Assembly: GCF_030815085.1 (NCBI RefSeq)
Contig: NZ_JAUSWG010000006.1
Direction: 5' to 3' (one strand)
Length of the DNA: 64,000 nt
Origin: Paraclostridium ghonii
Lineage (GTDB): Bacteria > Bacillota > Clostridia > Peptostreptococcales > Peptostreptococcaceae
Shown piece after piece: positions 9,501 to 17,521 of this stretch (position 1 is its first letter; each line of letters opens with the position of its first letter). The notes beneath the pieces were generated by a model. The model was not told where the DNA came from and did not search any database. It saw only the letters and a program-made list of their open reading frames with translations. The translations under genes and the position numbers were made by a program.

Positions 9501-11387
9501 GAATTAATAGCAAAAGAGGGAATAGTACTATTCAAAGATGAAAGTAGATTAGGAGAAGACATTAGTTCATTATTTAAGAAAGATGGAATTAATGTAATTG
9601 AAGTAGAAAAATCTAACGAATACAGAAAAATAGGTCCATATAAGTACACTATAGGAAATAGCGAAAAAGATTATACTCTTTTAGTGGAAGATTTAAAAAA
9701 TCATAATCTAAAGCAAATAATACATTGTTTCAGTAACGATAATCTAGCAAACGATAAATCTATTGAAGAAAAATTAAATAATGGTGTTTATAGTTTATTT
9801 TACCTTGCTAAATCCTTGGTGAAAAATAGAATAAATTACAAGGTGGATATGTACGTAGTTACAAGGCATAGTGATATAATTATAGCAGAGGATTATGTAG
9901 TATGCCCTGAAAATAATGCAATGATAGGAATAGCAAAAGTTATACCAGAAGAATATACTAATTATTCTTGTAAATGCATAGATATTGATGAGAACTCGGA
10001 TATTGAAAAGTTAATTTTTGAAATTAAAATGAATTCATCAGATAGAATTATCGCTTATAGAAATAATGAGAGATATACTGAAGAATTTAGAAAATATAGT
10101 TTAAATGACTTAAAAGAAACTAATATAAAGATAAAAGATAATGGAACTTACATTATAACTGGTGGTACTGGAGGATTAGGATTAGAAGCCTCAAGATTTT
10201 TCACGGAGCAAGCTAAGGTTAATCTTGTACTTTTAAATAGATCAAAATTCCCAGAGCGAGATCAATGGGAGAATATAGTCTCCGAGGATAATAATAAAAA
10301 ATTAATACAACGAATTAATGTGATTAAAGAAATTGAGAGATTAGGAAGTAAAGTAGTAACTTACTCTGTTGATATTTCTAATAAAAATGAGTTAGGAAAG
10401 GTTATTAACACCATTAGACGAGATTTTGGACAAATTGATGGCATAGTACATGCTGCTGGTGTTGCTGGAGATGGTTTTATTATAAATAAAGATATTAATG
10501 TATTTAATGAAGTAATAAAACCAAAAATTTATGGAACAGTAGCTTTAGATGAATTAACAGAAAATGATAATTTAGACTTTTTCATAAATTTTTCATCAAT
10601 AGTTACTATCCAAGGATTACCTGGACAAAGTGATTATATTACAGCTAATTCATTTTTGGATAGCTTTACTAAGTTAAGGAATATGAAAGGGAAAAAAACA
10701 GTTTGCATAAATTGGCCTGCATGGAAAGAAGTTGGTATGGCATTCGATTATGGTTTAGTAAATGATGATAATATTTTTAAACCTATAGAGACAGAAAAAG
10801 CTATTACTATACTTGATGAATCAATAAAGTCTAATTTTACAAATATAATACCTGTGGAAATTAATTACCCTATTCTAGTTAAAGTTAAGGAAAAATTATC
10901 AATTGCAATATCTGATGATTTGCTAGATGAAACTAAAAAGGAAGAAAGAGCTAATGAGTATACTATATTTGAGAAAAAGAAAAAATCCTTAGATAAAATA
11001 GTAATCAAAGGTAAAGCAGAGGAATTCACAGATATAGAGAAAAATATTGCACTTTTATGGTGTGAGATATTAGACTTTGATGAAATTGATATTTATGACA
11101 ACTTTAACTCTGTAGGTGGAGACTCCATTTTAGCTTCTCAATTATATAATGATATCAACGAAATATATTCTGGAATAATAGATATTACAGATATATTTAC
11201 ATATTCAACAATTGACAGTCTTTCTAAATATATCGAGAGGAAGCTAGCAGATGGAAATCTAATGGTTAACAAAGAAATTAAAACAAATAACAATTTTAAA
11301 AAATCTGAAATTGATAATATGTTAGAGGAGTTCGAAGATGGAACTGTTTCAATGGAAGAAGTGTTAATGAAATTAGGTGACAAATGA
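6540..11387 (+). CDS. trans-AT type I polyketide synthase, one module: KS-DH-KR-carrier protein, with docking ends
   Basis: 1615 residues. The first 35 form a helical docking-like segment (IYKQLAEKKISKADAKKML). The ketosynthase (about 40-480) has Cys222 in DTACSSG, His358 in EAHGTGT and His398 in NIGH. The dehydratase has His703 in HKLMNSYLVPG, where the usual Gly of HxxxGxxxxP is Asn, and Asp881 in LLDNAIN. The ketoreductase starts TGGTGGLG at 1207, has the AGDG motif, and Tyr1366 in SDYITAN. The carrier protein has Ser1529 in GGDSI. The C-terminus is an acidic helical tail (IDNMLEEFEDGTVSMEE). There is no AT or ER. Start: ATG with AAGGGGAG 7 bases upstream. It follows the first PKS after a decayed transposase and is translationally linked to the metallo-hydrolase gene. 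No thioesterase domain is present, so release needs another protein. Confidence 0.95.
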   Translation: MKEIESYIYKQLAEKKISKADAKKMLLEIKKSDKKVYKDMAIIGVACKLPKAENAKMFWNSLVKEKNCLDVFPKERAEQWIEASLNNTLSELMTGTAIPDGTTEKDVMDSRDVGGFLDDISSFDNGFFGISPKEAKFMNPEQRLILETAWEAVEDAGYGGDKFYGTRTGVFIGKDNTNLGLYKYLTEADTMHVTGSWSGILASRISYLYNLKGPSLVIDTACSSGLVSLHSASKSISNGECEMALVGGIQLQYMSSKSNSYLNLDMVESGDNIIRTFDKKANGTVWSEGVATLLIKDLEQAIKDGDNIQAVIKSSAINNDGASNGITAPDAQAQEDVIVRAWTEGNINPETISYFEAHGTGTILGDPIEIKGLTNAFKRFTDKKQFCAIGSTKANIGHTVATSGLAGVIKIIYAMKNKILPPSINFMEPNPYINFIGSPVYLNDTLQKWDDSNGALRACINSFGFSGTNCHLVLESPPEIKKSPRTKDKNIFLLSAKNKNSLMDLVERYIYFLESDIITTIEDICYTANTGRGHYSYRIAIICNDKLELKNKLKELKYALEINKESRTGQAFYGYHKTVNNKTVLDVGEITEKYKFELSKKVNEITSKNDNDLEKICKLYVNGADIQFEKYYVEEGYRRVSLPTYAFEKKYCWASKKVFTNKANETSSNIGHPLFDKLLTDSIDSIIYQTNFSAKKYWVVEEHKLMNSYLVPGITYIEMAREVCSKYFNTEHIQLHNLTFLAPLTVQENEEVSVQTILEKRNVEVEFSICSKDNKGGWCVHAKGKATKIEDFKYKTYDIQEAKKACNLLVLDKVNGYFNKEALGTDEEPTSKHFQFGGRWLNYIKTESDPTCNKELLVTMYLPDEYDDDINHYYLHPALLDNAINSGIYCFKGVYLPFSYKSMKIYNRIPKEFFSHIVRKNIEDKELETVKFDITLFDKSGNVIAEVEDYSIKRMGLSDQIKFKDNYHSGVAYCEKGWIKNDLINSSELIAKEGIVLFKDESRLGEDISSLFKKDGINVIEVEKSNEYRKIGPYKYTIGNSEKDYTLLVEDLKNHNLKQIIHCFSNDNLANDKSIEEKLNNGVYSLFYLAKSLVKNRINYKVDMYVVTRHSDIIIAEDYVVCPENNAMIGIAKVIPEEYTNYSCKCIDIDENSDIEKLIFEIKMNSSDRIIAYRNNERYTEEFRKYSLNDLKETNIKIKDNGTYIITGGTGGLGLEASRFFTEQAKVNLVLLNRSKFPERDQWENIVSEDNNKKLIQRINVIKEIERLGSKVVTYSVDISNKNELGKVINTIRRDFGQIDGIVHAAGVAGDGFIINKDINVFNEVIKPKIYGTVALDELTENDNLDFFINFSSIVTIQGLPGQSDYITANSFLDSFTKLRNMKGKKTVCINWPAWKEVGMAFDYGLVNDDNIFKPIETEKAITILDESIKSNFTNIIPVEINYPILVKVKEKLSIAISDDLLDETKKEERANEYTIFEKKKKSLDKIVIKGKAEEFTDIEKNIALLWCEILDFDEIDIYDNFNSVGGDSILASQLYNDINEIYSGIIDITDIFTYSTIDSLSKYIERKLADGNLMVNKEIKTNNNFKKSEIDNMLEEFEDGTVSMEEVLMKLGDK

Positions 11388-11388
11388 T

Positions 11389-12288
11389 ATGGGGATAAAA
11401 GAGATTACAAATAAATATATTTTAACAAGTTTAAAAAATGAAGTTATTTCAAAGGAGGTCGCAGGTGAGTTAATTAGGGGATTCAACTTTAATGAAAATA
11501 TATTGAAAAATGCAGAAGGATCTTTAAATATTGATGCTATAAATCAATTGTTAGACAATATAGTTAGTAATTACTCACAAAAAGATAAATTTAATTTTGA
11601 AAACTTTAACATAGTGAGGAATTATTTGGTGAATATCAGTAATGTATTTAACTATTATGGAAATCATTATTTTGTTATGTTAGATAATGAAAAAGTAATC
11701 TATAAAAAACATATGTATTGCCAAGTTGTGTGTTCTAATTCTTACATTTTCATTTCTAACGGAGAAGGTATAATGATAGATGCTGGAGTAAATGTAGATG
11801 AAATTTTAAGGTGTTTAGATGAATTTAATATAAAATTAAAGTATATATTAATTACCCATGGACATACAGATCATCTATTTACAGCATGTGAAATTAAGAA
11901 CATTACTGGTGCAAAAATAGTATTTAGCAGTAAAGAGATAACTACAATAGAGAAAGATTGTAATACAAATTTTTCTGCTAATAATGTTGATGTATTTGTA
12001 GAGGATGGTGACATGGTTAAATTTAATGAATATGATATAAAAGTTATAGAGACGCCAGGTCATACACGTGGAAGTGTATGCTATAAAATCAATAATCATC
12101 TATTTACTGGTGATACCTTATTAAAGGCTGCAGTTGGTGTTACAGATTATGATAATTGTAATGTTAAAACGGTTGATAGTATCAAGAGTAAAATTTTAAC
12201 ACTTAGTGATGATGTATATATTTATCCGGGGCACGGAAATATTTCAACATTAAAGGAAGAAAGAGCTAACAATTTATATTTAAGATAA
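11389..12288 (+). CDS. Metallo-beta-lactamase-fold hydrolase with PKS-docking-like N-terminus; candidate chain-release enzyme
   Basis: 299 residues from ATG 11389, which has AGGTGA 8 bases upstream inside the end of the PKS gene; a GTG at 11377 is the alternative and has no good ribosome site. The zinc-binding set of the glyoxalase II / MBL family is complete: His157, His159, Asp161 and His162 (HGHTDH), His225 (PGHTRGS), Asp242 (TGDT) and His282 (PGHG). The first 30 residues (NKYILTSLKNEVISKEVAGE) resemble the N-terminal docking helix of the second PKS. The PKS has no thioesterase, so hydrolysis of the acyl-carrier thioester is the likely role. Alternatives are proofreading of stalled chains, as suggested for PksB/BaeB-type proteins of bacillaene clusters, or self-protection. 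MBL fold is certain; role is inference. Confidence 0.9.
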   Translation: MGIKEITNKYILTSLKNEVISKEVAGELIRGFNFNENILKNAEGSLNIDAINQLLDNIVSNYSQKDKFNFENFNIVRNYLVNISNVFNYYGNHYFVMLDNEKVIYKKHMYCQVVCSNSYIFISNGEGIMIDAGVNVDEILRCLDEFNIKLKYILITHGHTDHLFTACEIKNITGAKIVFSSKEITTIEKDCNTNFSANNVDVFVEDGDMVKFNEYDIKVIETPGHTRGSVCYKINNHLFTGDTLLKAAVGVTDYDNCNVKTVDSIKSKILTLSDDVYIYPGHGNISTLKEERANNLYLR

Positions 12289-12420
12289 AATTATAGAGTT
12301 TCTAATCAGGAGTTAATTTAATAATATTATCTGCGAAATTAAATACTTACTTAAAATAGTTTTGCTAACTTCAGATTTGAAACTCTACATTATTAATGAG
12401 AAATATAAGGGAGGACGAAA

Positions 12421-12462
12421 GACGTGGAGTGTATTTTAAAAGACGTGGAGTGTATTTTAAAA
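12421..12462 (+). repeat. Exact 21-bp tandem duplication at the start of the ABC ATPase gene
   Basis: The 21-mer beginning GACGTGGAGTGTATTTT occurs twice back to back (12421-12441, 12442-12462). Each unit carries a GTG that can start the ABC ATPase. The length is a multiple of three, so the frame is kept and seven residues are added. GGGAGG at 12409-12414 is well spaced (9 bases) for the first GTG only. Confidence 0.95.
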
Positions 12463-13182
12463 GTAAATGATTTGAATAAAAATTACGGTAGCAGACAAGC
12501 GGTAAAGGGTATTAGTTTTGAAATAAAACAAGGAGAGATATTAGGATTTTTAGGACCAAATGGAGCTGGAAAGAGTACAAGCATAAATATTATATCTACT
12601 GTGGTTAATTCAGATGAAGGGGATATACTTTTTTTAGGCAAAAATATTAAAAAAAATGAGGGTTTTTTAAAAAAGAATTTAGGGGTGGTACCTCAAGATA
12701 TTGCATTATTTAACAATCTTTCTGCTTATGATAATGTAAAGTTTTTTTGTAGTCTATATGGAATAAAAGGAAAACAGTTAAAGAAAAATATAGAGGATGC
12801 TCTTAATTTTGTAGGACTTTGGGAAAGAAGGAATGATTTACCTCCGAGCTTTTCTGGTGGAATGAAGAGAAGATTGAATATAGCTTGTTCAATAGCTCAT
12901 AATCCGAAATTATTAATTATGGATGAACCAACAGTTGGAATAGATCCACAATCAAGAAATAATATATTAGAAACTGTAAAAAAACTTAATGGCAATGGAA
13001 CAACAATAATTTATACGTCTCATTACATGGAAGAAATTGAAAGTATATGTACAAGAATAATAATAATGGATGAAGGTAAAATTATCGAGCATGGTACAAA
13101 AGAAGAATTAAAGAAAAAATACCAAGAAGATAATTTAGAAAAAATTTTCCTAAAACTAACGGGAAAAGAACTAAGAGATTAA
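12424..13182 (+). CDS. ABC transporter ATP-binding protein (ABC-2 exporter, polyketide island)
   Basis: 252 residues. Walker A GPNGAGKST, a Q-loop (VVPQD), the signature SFSGGMKRRL (SGG variant of LSGGQ), Walker B LLIMDEP and the switch His in YTSHYMEE are all present. It is the CcmA/DrrA-like ATPase of a drug or lipid exporter. Translation probably starts at GTG 12424, with GGGAGG 9 bases upstream. The first seven codons are an exact duplicate of the next seven, so GTG 12445 is a second possible start. Two permease genes follow directly, giving a complete three-gene transporter. A 9-bp long-range complement (12294-12302 with 12379-12387) spans the gap after the hydrolase gene. Position after the assembly line suggests export of the product or self-resistance. 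Confidence 0.93.
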   Translation: MECILKDVECILKVNDLNKNYGSRQAVKGISFEIKQGEILGFLGPNGAGKSTSINIISTVVNSDEGDILFLGKNIKKNEGFLKKNLGVVPQDIALFNNLSAYDNVKFFCSLYGIKGKQLKKNIEDALNFVGLWERRNDLPPSFSGGMKRRLNIACSIAHNPKLLIMDEPTVGIDPQSRNNILETVKKLNGNGTTIIYTSHYMEEIESICTRIIIMDEGKIIEHGTKEELKKKYQEDNLEKIFLKLTGKELRD

Positions 13183-13195
13183 GGGAGAGAAAATT

Positions 13196-13942
13196 ATGAG
13201 TGGATTTTTAACATTACTGTCCTTTGGATTAAAGAGAAGAGCAAAGGATTTTTTTATATTATCATACAGCATTATATATCCTCTAGCTTTAATTTTTATG
13301 CTAGGTTATATAGCTAGTAATTTTTTTAAAGGGGATAATTCAGTTACCTCATATGATTACTATACATTTGTTTTAATTCCTTTCTTTATATTTCAAAATC
13401 TTATCATTATGGTATATGTAGCAAAGGATGAAAATTTGTACAAAACATCATATAGGTTTATCGCAGCACCAATAGGTAATAAAGCTATTGTATTGTCCAA
13501 GATAATATCTTGTACGATTGTGATGTGGCTATGTACTGCATCTGTTACAATTGTAACTAGATTATTATTAGGTGTTAACATGGGCAAAAGCTTGACAATG
13601 ATATTGCTTATGTTTCTTACTGAGATATTTATGGTATCTTCAATAGGAATATATATAGGTATAGCTTTTAGGAATTTTGACACAATCAAAGGGGTGTTAA
13701 ATGTACCTATAAATCTTTTTGCTCTTTTAGGAGGAGTATTCTTCCCAGTTGGAGCATTAGGAGAAACTTTTGAAAAAGTAAGCTATATTTCACCATTAAC
13801 TTGGATAAATAAAGGAATCATATCGATAGTATATGATAATAATTCAGCTATTTTAACATACTCTATATTCGTAACTTTAGGTTTAGGGATAATATTTTGT
13901 ATTTTAGCTGTAACCTCATTTAAAAAGGAGGCGTTTCTATAA
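13196..13942 (+). CDS. ABC-2 type transporter permease
   Basis: 248 residues, with about six hydrophobic segments. The central one contains the ABC-2 permease pattern (GGVFFPVGALGETFEKVSYISPLTWI). It starts 13 bases after the ATPase gene, preceded by AGGGAGAG. Its TAA overlaps the ATG of the next permease by one base (TAATG), indicating translational coupling. With the next gene it likely forms a heterodimeric channel driven by the upstream ATPase. Substrate is not readable from sequence; the island product is the obvious candidate. Confidence 0.9.
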   Translation: MSGFLTLLSFGLKRRAKDFFILSYSIIYPLALIFMLGYIASNFFKGDNSVTSYDYYTFVLIPFFIFQNLIIMVYVAKDENLYKTSYRFIAAPIGNKAIVLSKIISCTIVMWLCTASVTIVTRLLLGVNMGKSLTMILLMFLTEIFMVSSIGIYIGIAFRNFDTIKGVLNVPINLFALLGGVFFPVGALGETFEKVSYISPLTWINKGIISIVYDNNSAILTYSIFVTLGLGIIFCILAVTSFKKEAFL

Positions 13943-14997
13943 TGCGAACTATATTTATTGTTTTTAAAGCAAATTATAAGAGAGCAATGAATCAAAAAGG
14001 GAGATTATTAATAAATGTATTCTTACCTCTGATTGCCATAGTATTATCAATGTTTGCAAATTATATAGGAAGTACATCTGTTAATATAGGAATTTTAGAA
14101 AAAGAAAATTTTGTAGAAGGTAAAAGAATAATTTCATTATTAAAAAATACAAATGGGATTAATATTAAAACAGTAAATGAAGATTATATAAAAACGAATG
14201 CTATTCTAGGAAAATATGATGGAGTAATAACTTTTAAAAAAGAGTTTAAGCAGGGCGAAAAGATAGATATTAATGAATGCTTTGATTTTTATACTATTAA
14301 AGATAGTAAGCTAAAGAGTGGAATGAAAGATGTAGTAAAGGTCTATCTCGTGAGTAATGATACCATAAGCTTAAAAGGCTTAGAGAAAGAGGTTCAAGAT
14401 GGAGCTTTATCAAAGGCTGAAAGAATAATATCATTTTTGGCAACTGTATTATTAATTACCTGCGTAATAAATGGAGCAGTTATTATCAAGGACAAATATG
14501 AAAATACTATTTCTAGATTTATGTATTCACCTAATAGTAGAATGCAATATATCTTAGGGAATATATTATACAGTTATACTATTTGTTATTTGCAGCTTTT
14601 TTTAGCTATTATAATTACACATATTTTTGGTATGAATATTGGGTTATCAGTTAAAGTACTACTATTATATGGGCTACTTTTATCATTATTAACAACTACA
14701 TTTGGAGCATTTATAGCATGTTTGTTCAAAAAGGAACTTCATGCAAATATATTTGCTGGTGCAATCGGATTAATATTGTCCTTAATAGGAGGAGCATTTA
14801 TTTCATATGATAAGATGCCTAAGGGGTTACAGCATATTAGCAATTTTACTCCTACTAGATGGATAATAAAATCAGTGAATTGGTTAGAGCATGGTAATGT
14901 AAATAATATTAATCCTATTTTAATCTTAGTAGTATTTTGCGTAGTATTTTCAATAGCTGCTACTTTAGCTAATAAGTTACAAAAAGTAGATTTCTAA
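13942..14997 (+). CDS. ABC-2 type transporter permease with large extracytoplasmic domain
   Basis: 351 residues. One N-terminal membrane helix (INVFLPLIAIVLSMFANYI) is followed by a soluble domain of about 120 residues and then five or six C-terminal helices, the YhgE/ABC2_membrane_3 layout. The GGAFISYDKMPKGLQHISNF stretch followed by PTRW matches the conserved loop of ABC-2 permeases. The ATG overlaps the stop of the previous permease. It is the last gene of the exporter trio; the next 700 bases hold no clear gene. Confidence 0.9.
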   Translation: MRTIFIVFKANYKRAMNQKGRLLINVFLPLIAIVLSMFANYIGSTSVNIGILEKENFVEGKRIISLLKNTNGINIKTVNEDYIKTNAILGKYDGVITFKKEFKQGEKIDINECFDFYTIKDSKLKSGMKDVVKVYLVSNDTISLKGLEKEVQDGALSKAERIISFLATVLLITCVINGAVIIKDKYENTISRFMYSPNSRMQYILGNILYSYTICYLQLFLAIIITHIFGMNIGLSVKVLLLYGLLLSLLTTTFGAFIACLFKKELHANIFAGAIGLILSLIGGAFISYDKMPKGLQHISNFTPTRWIIKSVNWLEHGNVNNINPILILVVFCVVFSIAATLANKLQKVDF

Positions 14998-15106
14998 TTG
15001 TGCATGGCATGAATTTCTGTTCAATATATGATATTTTATATATGATGATGAAAAAAATAAGTTTATAGACATAATTAGTTGTTCAAATTGAAAATGTTAT
15101 TTAAAG

Positions 15107-15292
15107 GTGAATGAATTTGTGAACCGGAGTAAGAAAATAGAAGATGAACTGTTAAAAATAATTATACGGGATTTTAATAAATCTATAGTTACTTATTTAA
15201 AATATAGAGATTATCAAATAAATTTAAAAATTGTGAAGGATAAAAAAGATAAATCAAAAAATAATAACAGTGTGATTAACGAAACAGCTTAA
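15107..15292 (+). CDS. Possible small protein, unrecognised
   Basis: An open frame of 61 codons from GTG 15107 (alternative GTG 15119), rich in Lys, Ile and Asn and ending in a very basic hydrophilic tail. It has no signal peptide, membrane helix or motif that I recognise. AAAGG overlaps the first start rather than preceding it. It lies between the exporter and the fabH remnant. It could be a small real gene, a fragment of a decayed gene, or chance in AT-rich DNA. Confidence 0.25.
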   Translation: MNEFVNRSKKIEDELLKIIIRDFNKSIVTYLKYRDYQINLKIVKDKKDKSKNNNSVINETA

Positions 15293-15716
15293 TCTATAGG
15301 ATTAAGAGTATATTTTATAGTTAGGTCGAAATATGTCGGCATTATTAAACCGATAGATAATAAAACATTTAAACCTTTTATTATATTAGATAAAAAGATG
15401 AAAAATGGAGACTTGTTGTGCTTTATATAGATATTAAATGTATCTATTGAAATTATATCAAGTTTTTGGGGATATATTAGAGAAATATGTATAGAAAGTG
15501 GAGGAGCATTTTATTTTCCATGCAAAGCTTTGGATTTGTCGAAGACAATTTGTTGCGTGGTTTAAAACCATCTGCTTTGAGCAGTATGCTTTTCAGTCAG
15601 CTTTAGCTGAAATAATTCATAGGTGGTAAAGTCCACCTATGAAGATTCTACATACTTTAGTGTGGTGTGGTTTAATTTGGAAAAGGATAAATATTATTTG
15701 AAAGATGGTAGGAGAA
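15293..15716. other. Non-coding stretch before the fabH remnant; cluster of small hairpins in its second half
   Basis: No convincing gene. The first 200 bases are plain AT-rich sequence. From 15523 to 15643 five inverted repeats follow each other: the palindrome CAAAGCTTTG (15523-15532), TTGTC-GAA-GACAA (15536-15548), CTGC-TTTGA-GCAG (15572-15584), TCAGC-TTTA-GCTGA (15597-15610) and an 11-bp perfect stem TTCATAGGTGG with a TAAAGT loop (15616-15643). No T-run follows the last stem. This looks like a structured RNA leader or a folded repeat rather than a terminator. A 28-codon frame (ATG 15520) runs through it but has poor ribosome-site spacing. Confidence 0.5.
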
Positions 15717-16520
15717 ATGGTCAGCAAGTCAAAAAGCATTAAATTTTGGGTACTGGAAGATATGTTCTGAATAATATTGTAACAAATGATGATTTATCAA
15801 AAATAGTGAATACAAATGACGAATGGATTTATACGAGAATAGGTATAAAGGCAAGAAGAATATCACAGGGAGAAGCACTTCAGAATTAGCTACAAAAGAG
15901 GCATTAGATGCAATTAAGGTGTCTAATATTAAGGTGTTTGATAATGACTTATTGCTAGTTTCAGCATTTACTCCAGAAAAGTTTACTCCTTCCACTGCTT
16001 GTTTAGTTCAAGATAATATTGGAGCTGAAGTATTTTCTAAAATAGTAGATTTGAATAAAAGAGAGAATTGTGATGCGTATAACATGACTGCACCTGCATC
16101 AAATGGAGAAGGTGGCGTAAGAGCTATGAAGCTTACTATTAAAGAGACTGGGGCTAAACCAGAGGACCTTTCGTATATTAATGCACACGAAACATCAACT
16201 ACTTATCACGATAAATTTGAAATATCTACTATAAAAACTGTATTAGTAAAGAGGTATATAACGTTCCTGTAAGTTCAACTAAGACAATGAGTGGACATTT
16301 ACTTGGTGCTGCTGTAGCAGTAGAAGCTATTGTAGGTGTTAAAGGCTATGGAGGATAATTACTTAAGCCTACAATAGGTTATAGAACATCAGAAGCAAAT
16401 TGTGACTTAGACTATGTTCCAAATGTGGTAAGAGAGACAAAGGGGGGCTATTCTATGTCAAATTATTTAGGTTTTGGAGTACATAATTCCACTATAGTAT
16501 TAAAGAAGTGGATGGGCTAA
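15717..16520 (+). pseudogene. fabH'-'fabF fusion remnant (ketoacyl-ACP synthase III N-part joined to synthase II C-part)
   Basis: The first part reads as FabH: ILGTGRYV near 15743, NDDLSKIVNTNDEWIYTR, GRSTSELATKEA and FTPSTACLVQDN (to about 16020). From about 16021 it continues in frame as the C-terminal half of FabF: DAYNMTAP, AMKLTIKETGAKPEDLSYIN, NAHETST (usually NAHGTST), SGHLLGAA and LGFG. Both catalytic cysteines lie in the missing middle. There are frameshifts near 15743, 15867 and 16255 and an in-frame TAA near 16357, so it is not functional. In the conserved Firmicute operon, acpP, fabK, fabD and fabG lie between fabH and fabF; one deletion ending at a short GGAGCT-like junction would remove them all. 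ATG 15717 has AGGAG upstream. Confidence 0.88.
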
Positions 16521-16534
16521 AAGGAGGAAGAAAT

Positions 16535-17041
16535 ATGGATTATAAATCAATTCGTGAGTTAATAGAAGCAATGAGTAATTCCGAGTTATCCTTTTTAGAA
16601 GTTGGATTAGAAGGTGTTAAAATAATTATGAAAAAAGAAAGTGAGAAAATAATTGTAAATTCTGATTTAGATAATGTATATATAAATAATCAAAGAAGAG
16701 ATTTGGAGGAATCTGTAAGTGATTTCAACAATTTTGAAGAAGTCAAAAAAATTTCGTTAATTAGGAATAATCTAAGATTAGGGGAAGAGGTCACTACAGA
16801 AAATTACAAATTAGTTCTTTCTCCAATAGTAGGGACTTTCTACAGTTCTACTAGCATAGACTCACCTTCCTTTGTTAAAGTTGGTTCAAAAGTGAAGAAA
16901 GGCGACGTACTGTGCATAGTAGAAGCTATGAAGCTGATGAATGAAATAGAAAGTGAATTTGATGGAGAAGTCGTTGAACTACTTGTTCATAATGAACAAC
17001 TAGTTGAGTATAATCAACCATTGTTTAAAATTAAAGCATAG
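16535..17041 (+). CDS. accB: Biotin carboxyl carrier protein of acetyl-CoA carboxylase
   Basis: 168 residues from ATG 16535, with AAGGAGG 8 bases upstream; a GTG 27 bases earlier is open but lacks a site. The C-terminal biotinyl domain has the EAMKLMNEIE motif with the biotin-accepting Lys133, preceded by the SPIVGTFYSS strand. The N-terminal 85 residues are the usual AccB linker. It carries CO2 on biotin between AccC and AccD/AccA, making malonyl-CoA. It lies directly after the broken fabF and before the broken fabZ, its normal operon place. The reading frame is clean, in contrast with its neighbours. Confidence 0.95.
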   Translation: MDYKSIRELIEAMSNSELSFLEVGLEGVKIIMKKESEKIIVNSDLDNVYINNQRRDLEESVSDFNNFEEVKKISLIRNNLRLGEEVTTENYKLVLSPIVGTFYSSTSIDSPSFVKVGSKVKKGDVLCIVEAMKLMNEIESEFDGEVVELLVHNEQLVEYNQPLFKIKA

Positions 17042-17070
17042 TAATCAAAGTTAGAAAGAAGGTTAATTTA

Positions 17071-17521
17071 ATGTTGGATATAAAAGCAATTCGCGAAATT
17101 ATTCCTCACAGATATTCATTTTTACTTATACATAAAATTGAAAAATTAGAATCAGGTAAAAATACTGTAGGGTATAAAAATACAACTATGAATGAATACT
17201 TTTTTCAGGGATATTTTACACAAGAACATGTTATTTAATTGTTGAAGCCTTAGACCAGGTTGGGGTTGTGAAAATGCTAAGTGAAGAAAAATACAAGGGT
17301 AAGATTACATACTTTGCAGTTATAAATAACGTGGAGTTTAGATAGGAAGCCGTACCTGGTGATATGTTAAGACTAGAGGTTGAAATAATAAAGGTAAAAG
17401 GAACTATAGGAGTAATAAAGGCAGTAGCTACAGTGGATGGAAAGAAGCTGTAGAGAGAGAACTTACTTTTGATATAGGATTATACAAAATGGAAGGAAAG
17501 AAGAAGGTAACATATGTTTAA
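17071..17521 (+). pseudogene. fabZ: Broken fabZ (beta-hydroxyacyl-ACP dehydratase)
   Basis: It starts at ATG 17071 and reads IPHRYSFLLIHKIEKLESGK, then NTTMNEYFFQGYFT, the FabZ N-terminal pattern; GHFP has become GYFT, so the catalytic His is lost. A frameshift follows near 17236, after which IVEALDQVGVV continues in another frame. An in-frame TAG (near 17342) interrupts the FR-EAVPGD region. Another frameshift near the end precedes RELTFDIGLY, whose frame would run 8 bases into accC. With three lesions and no catalytic His, it cannot act as a dehydratase. Confidence 0.88.
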
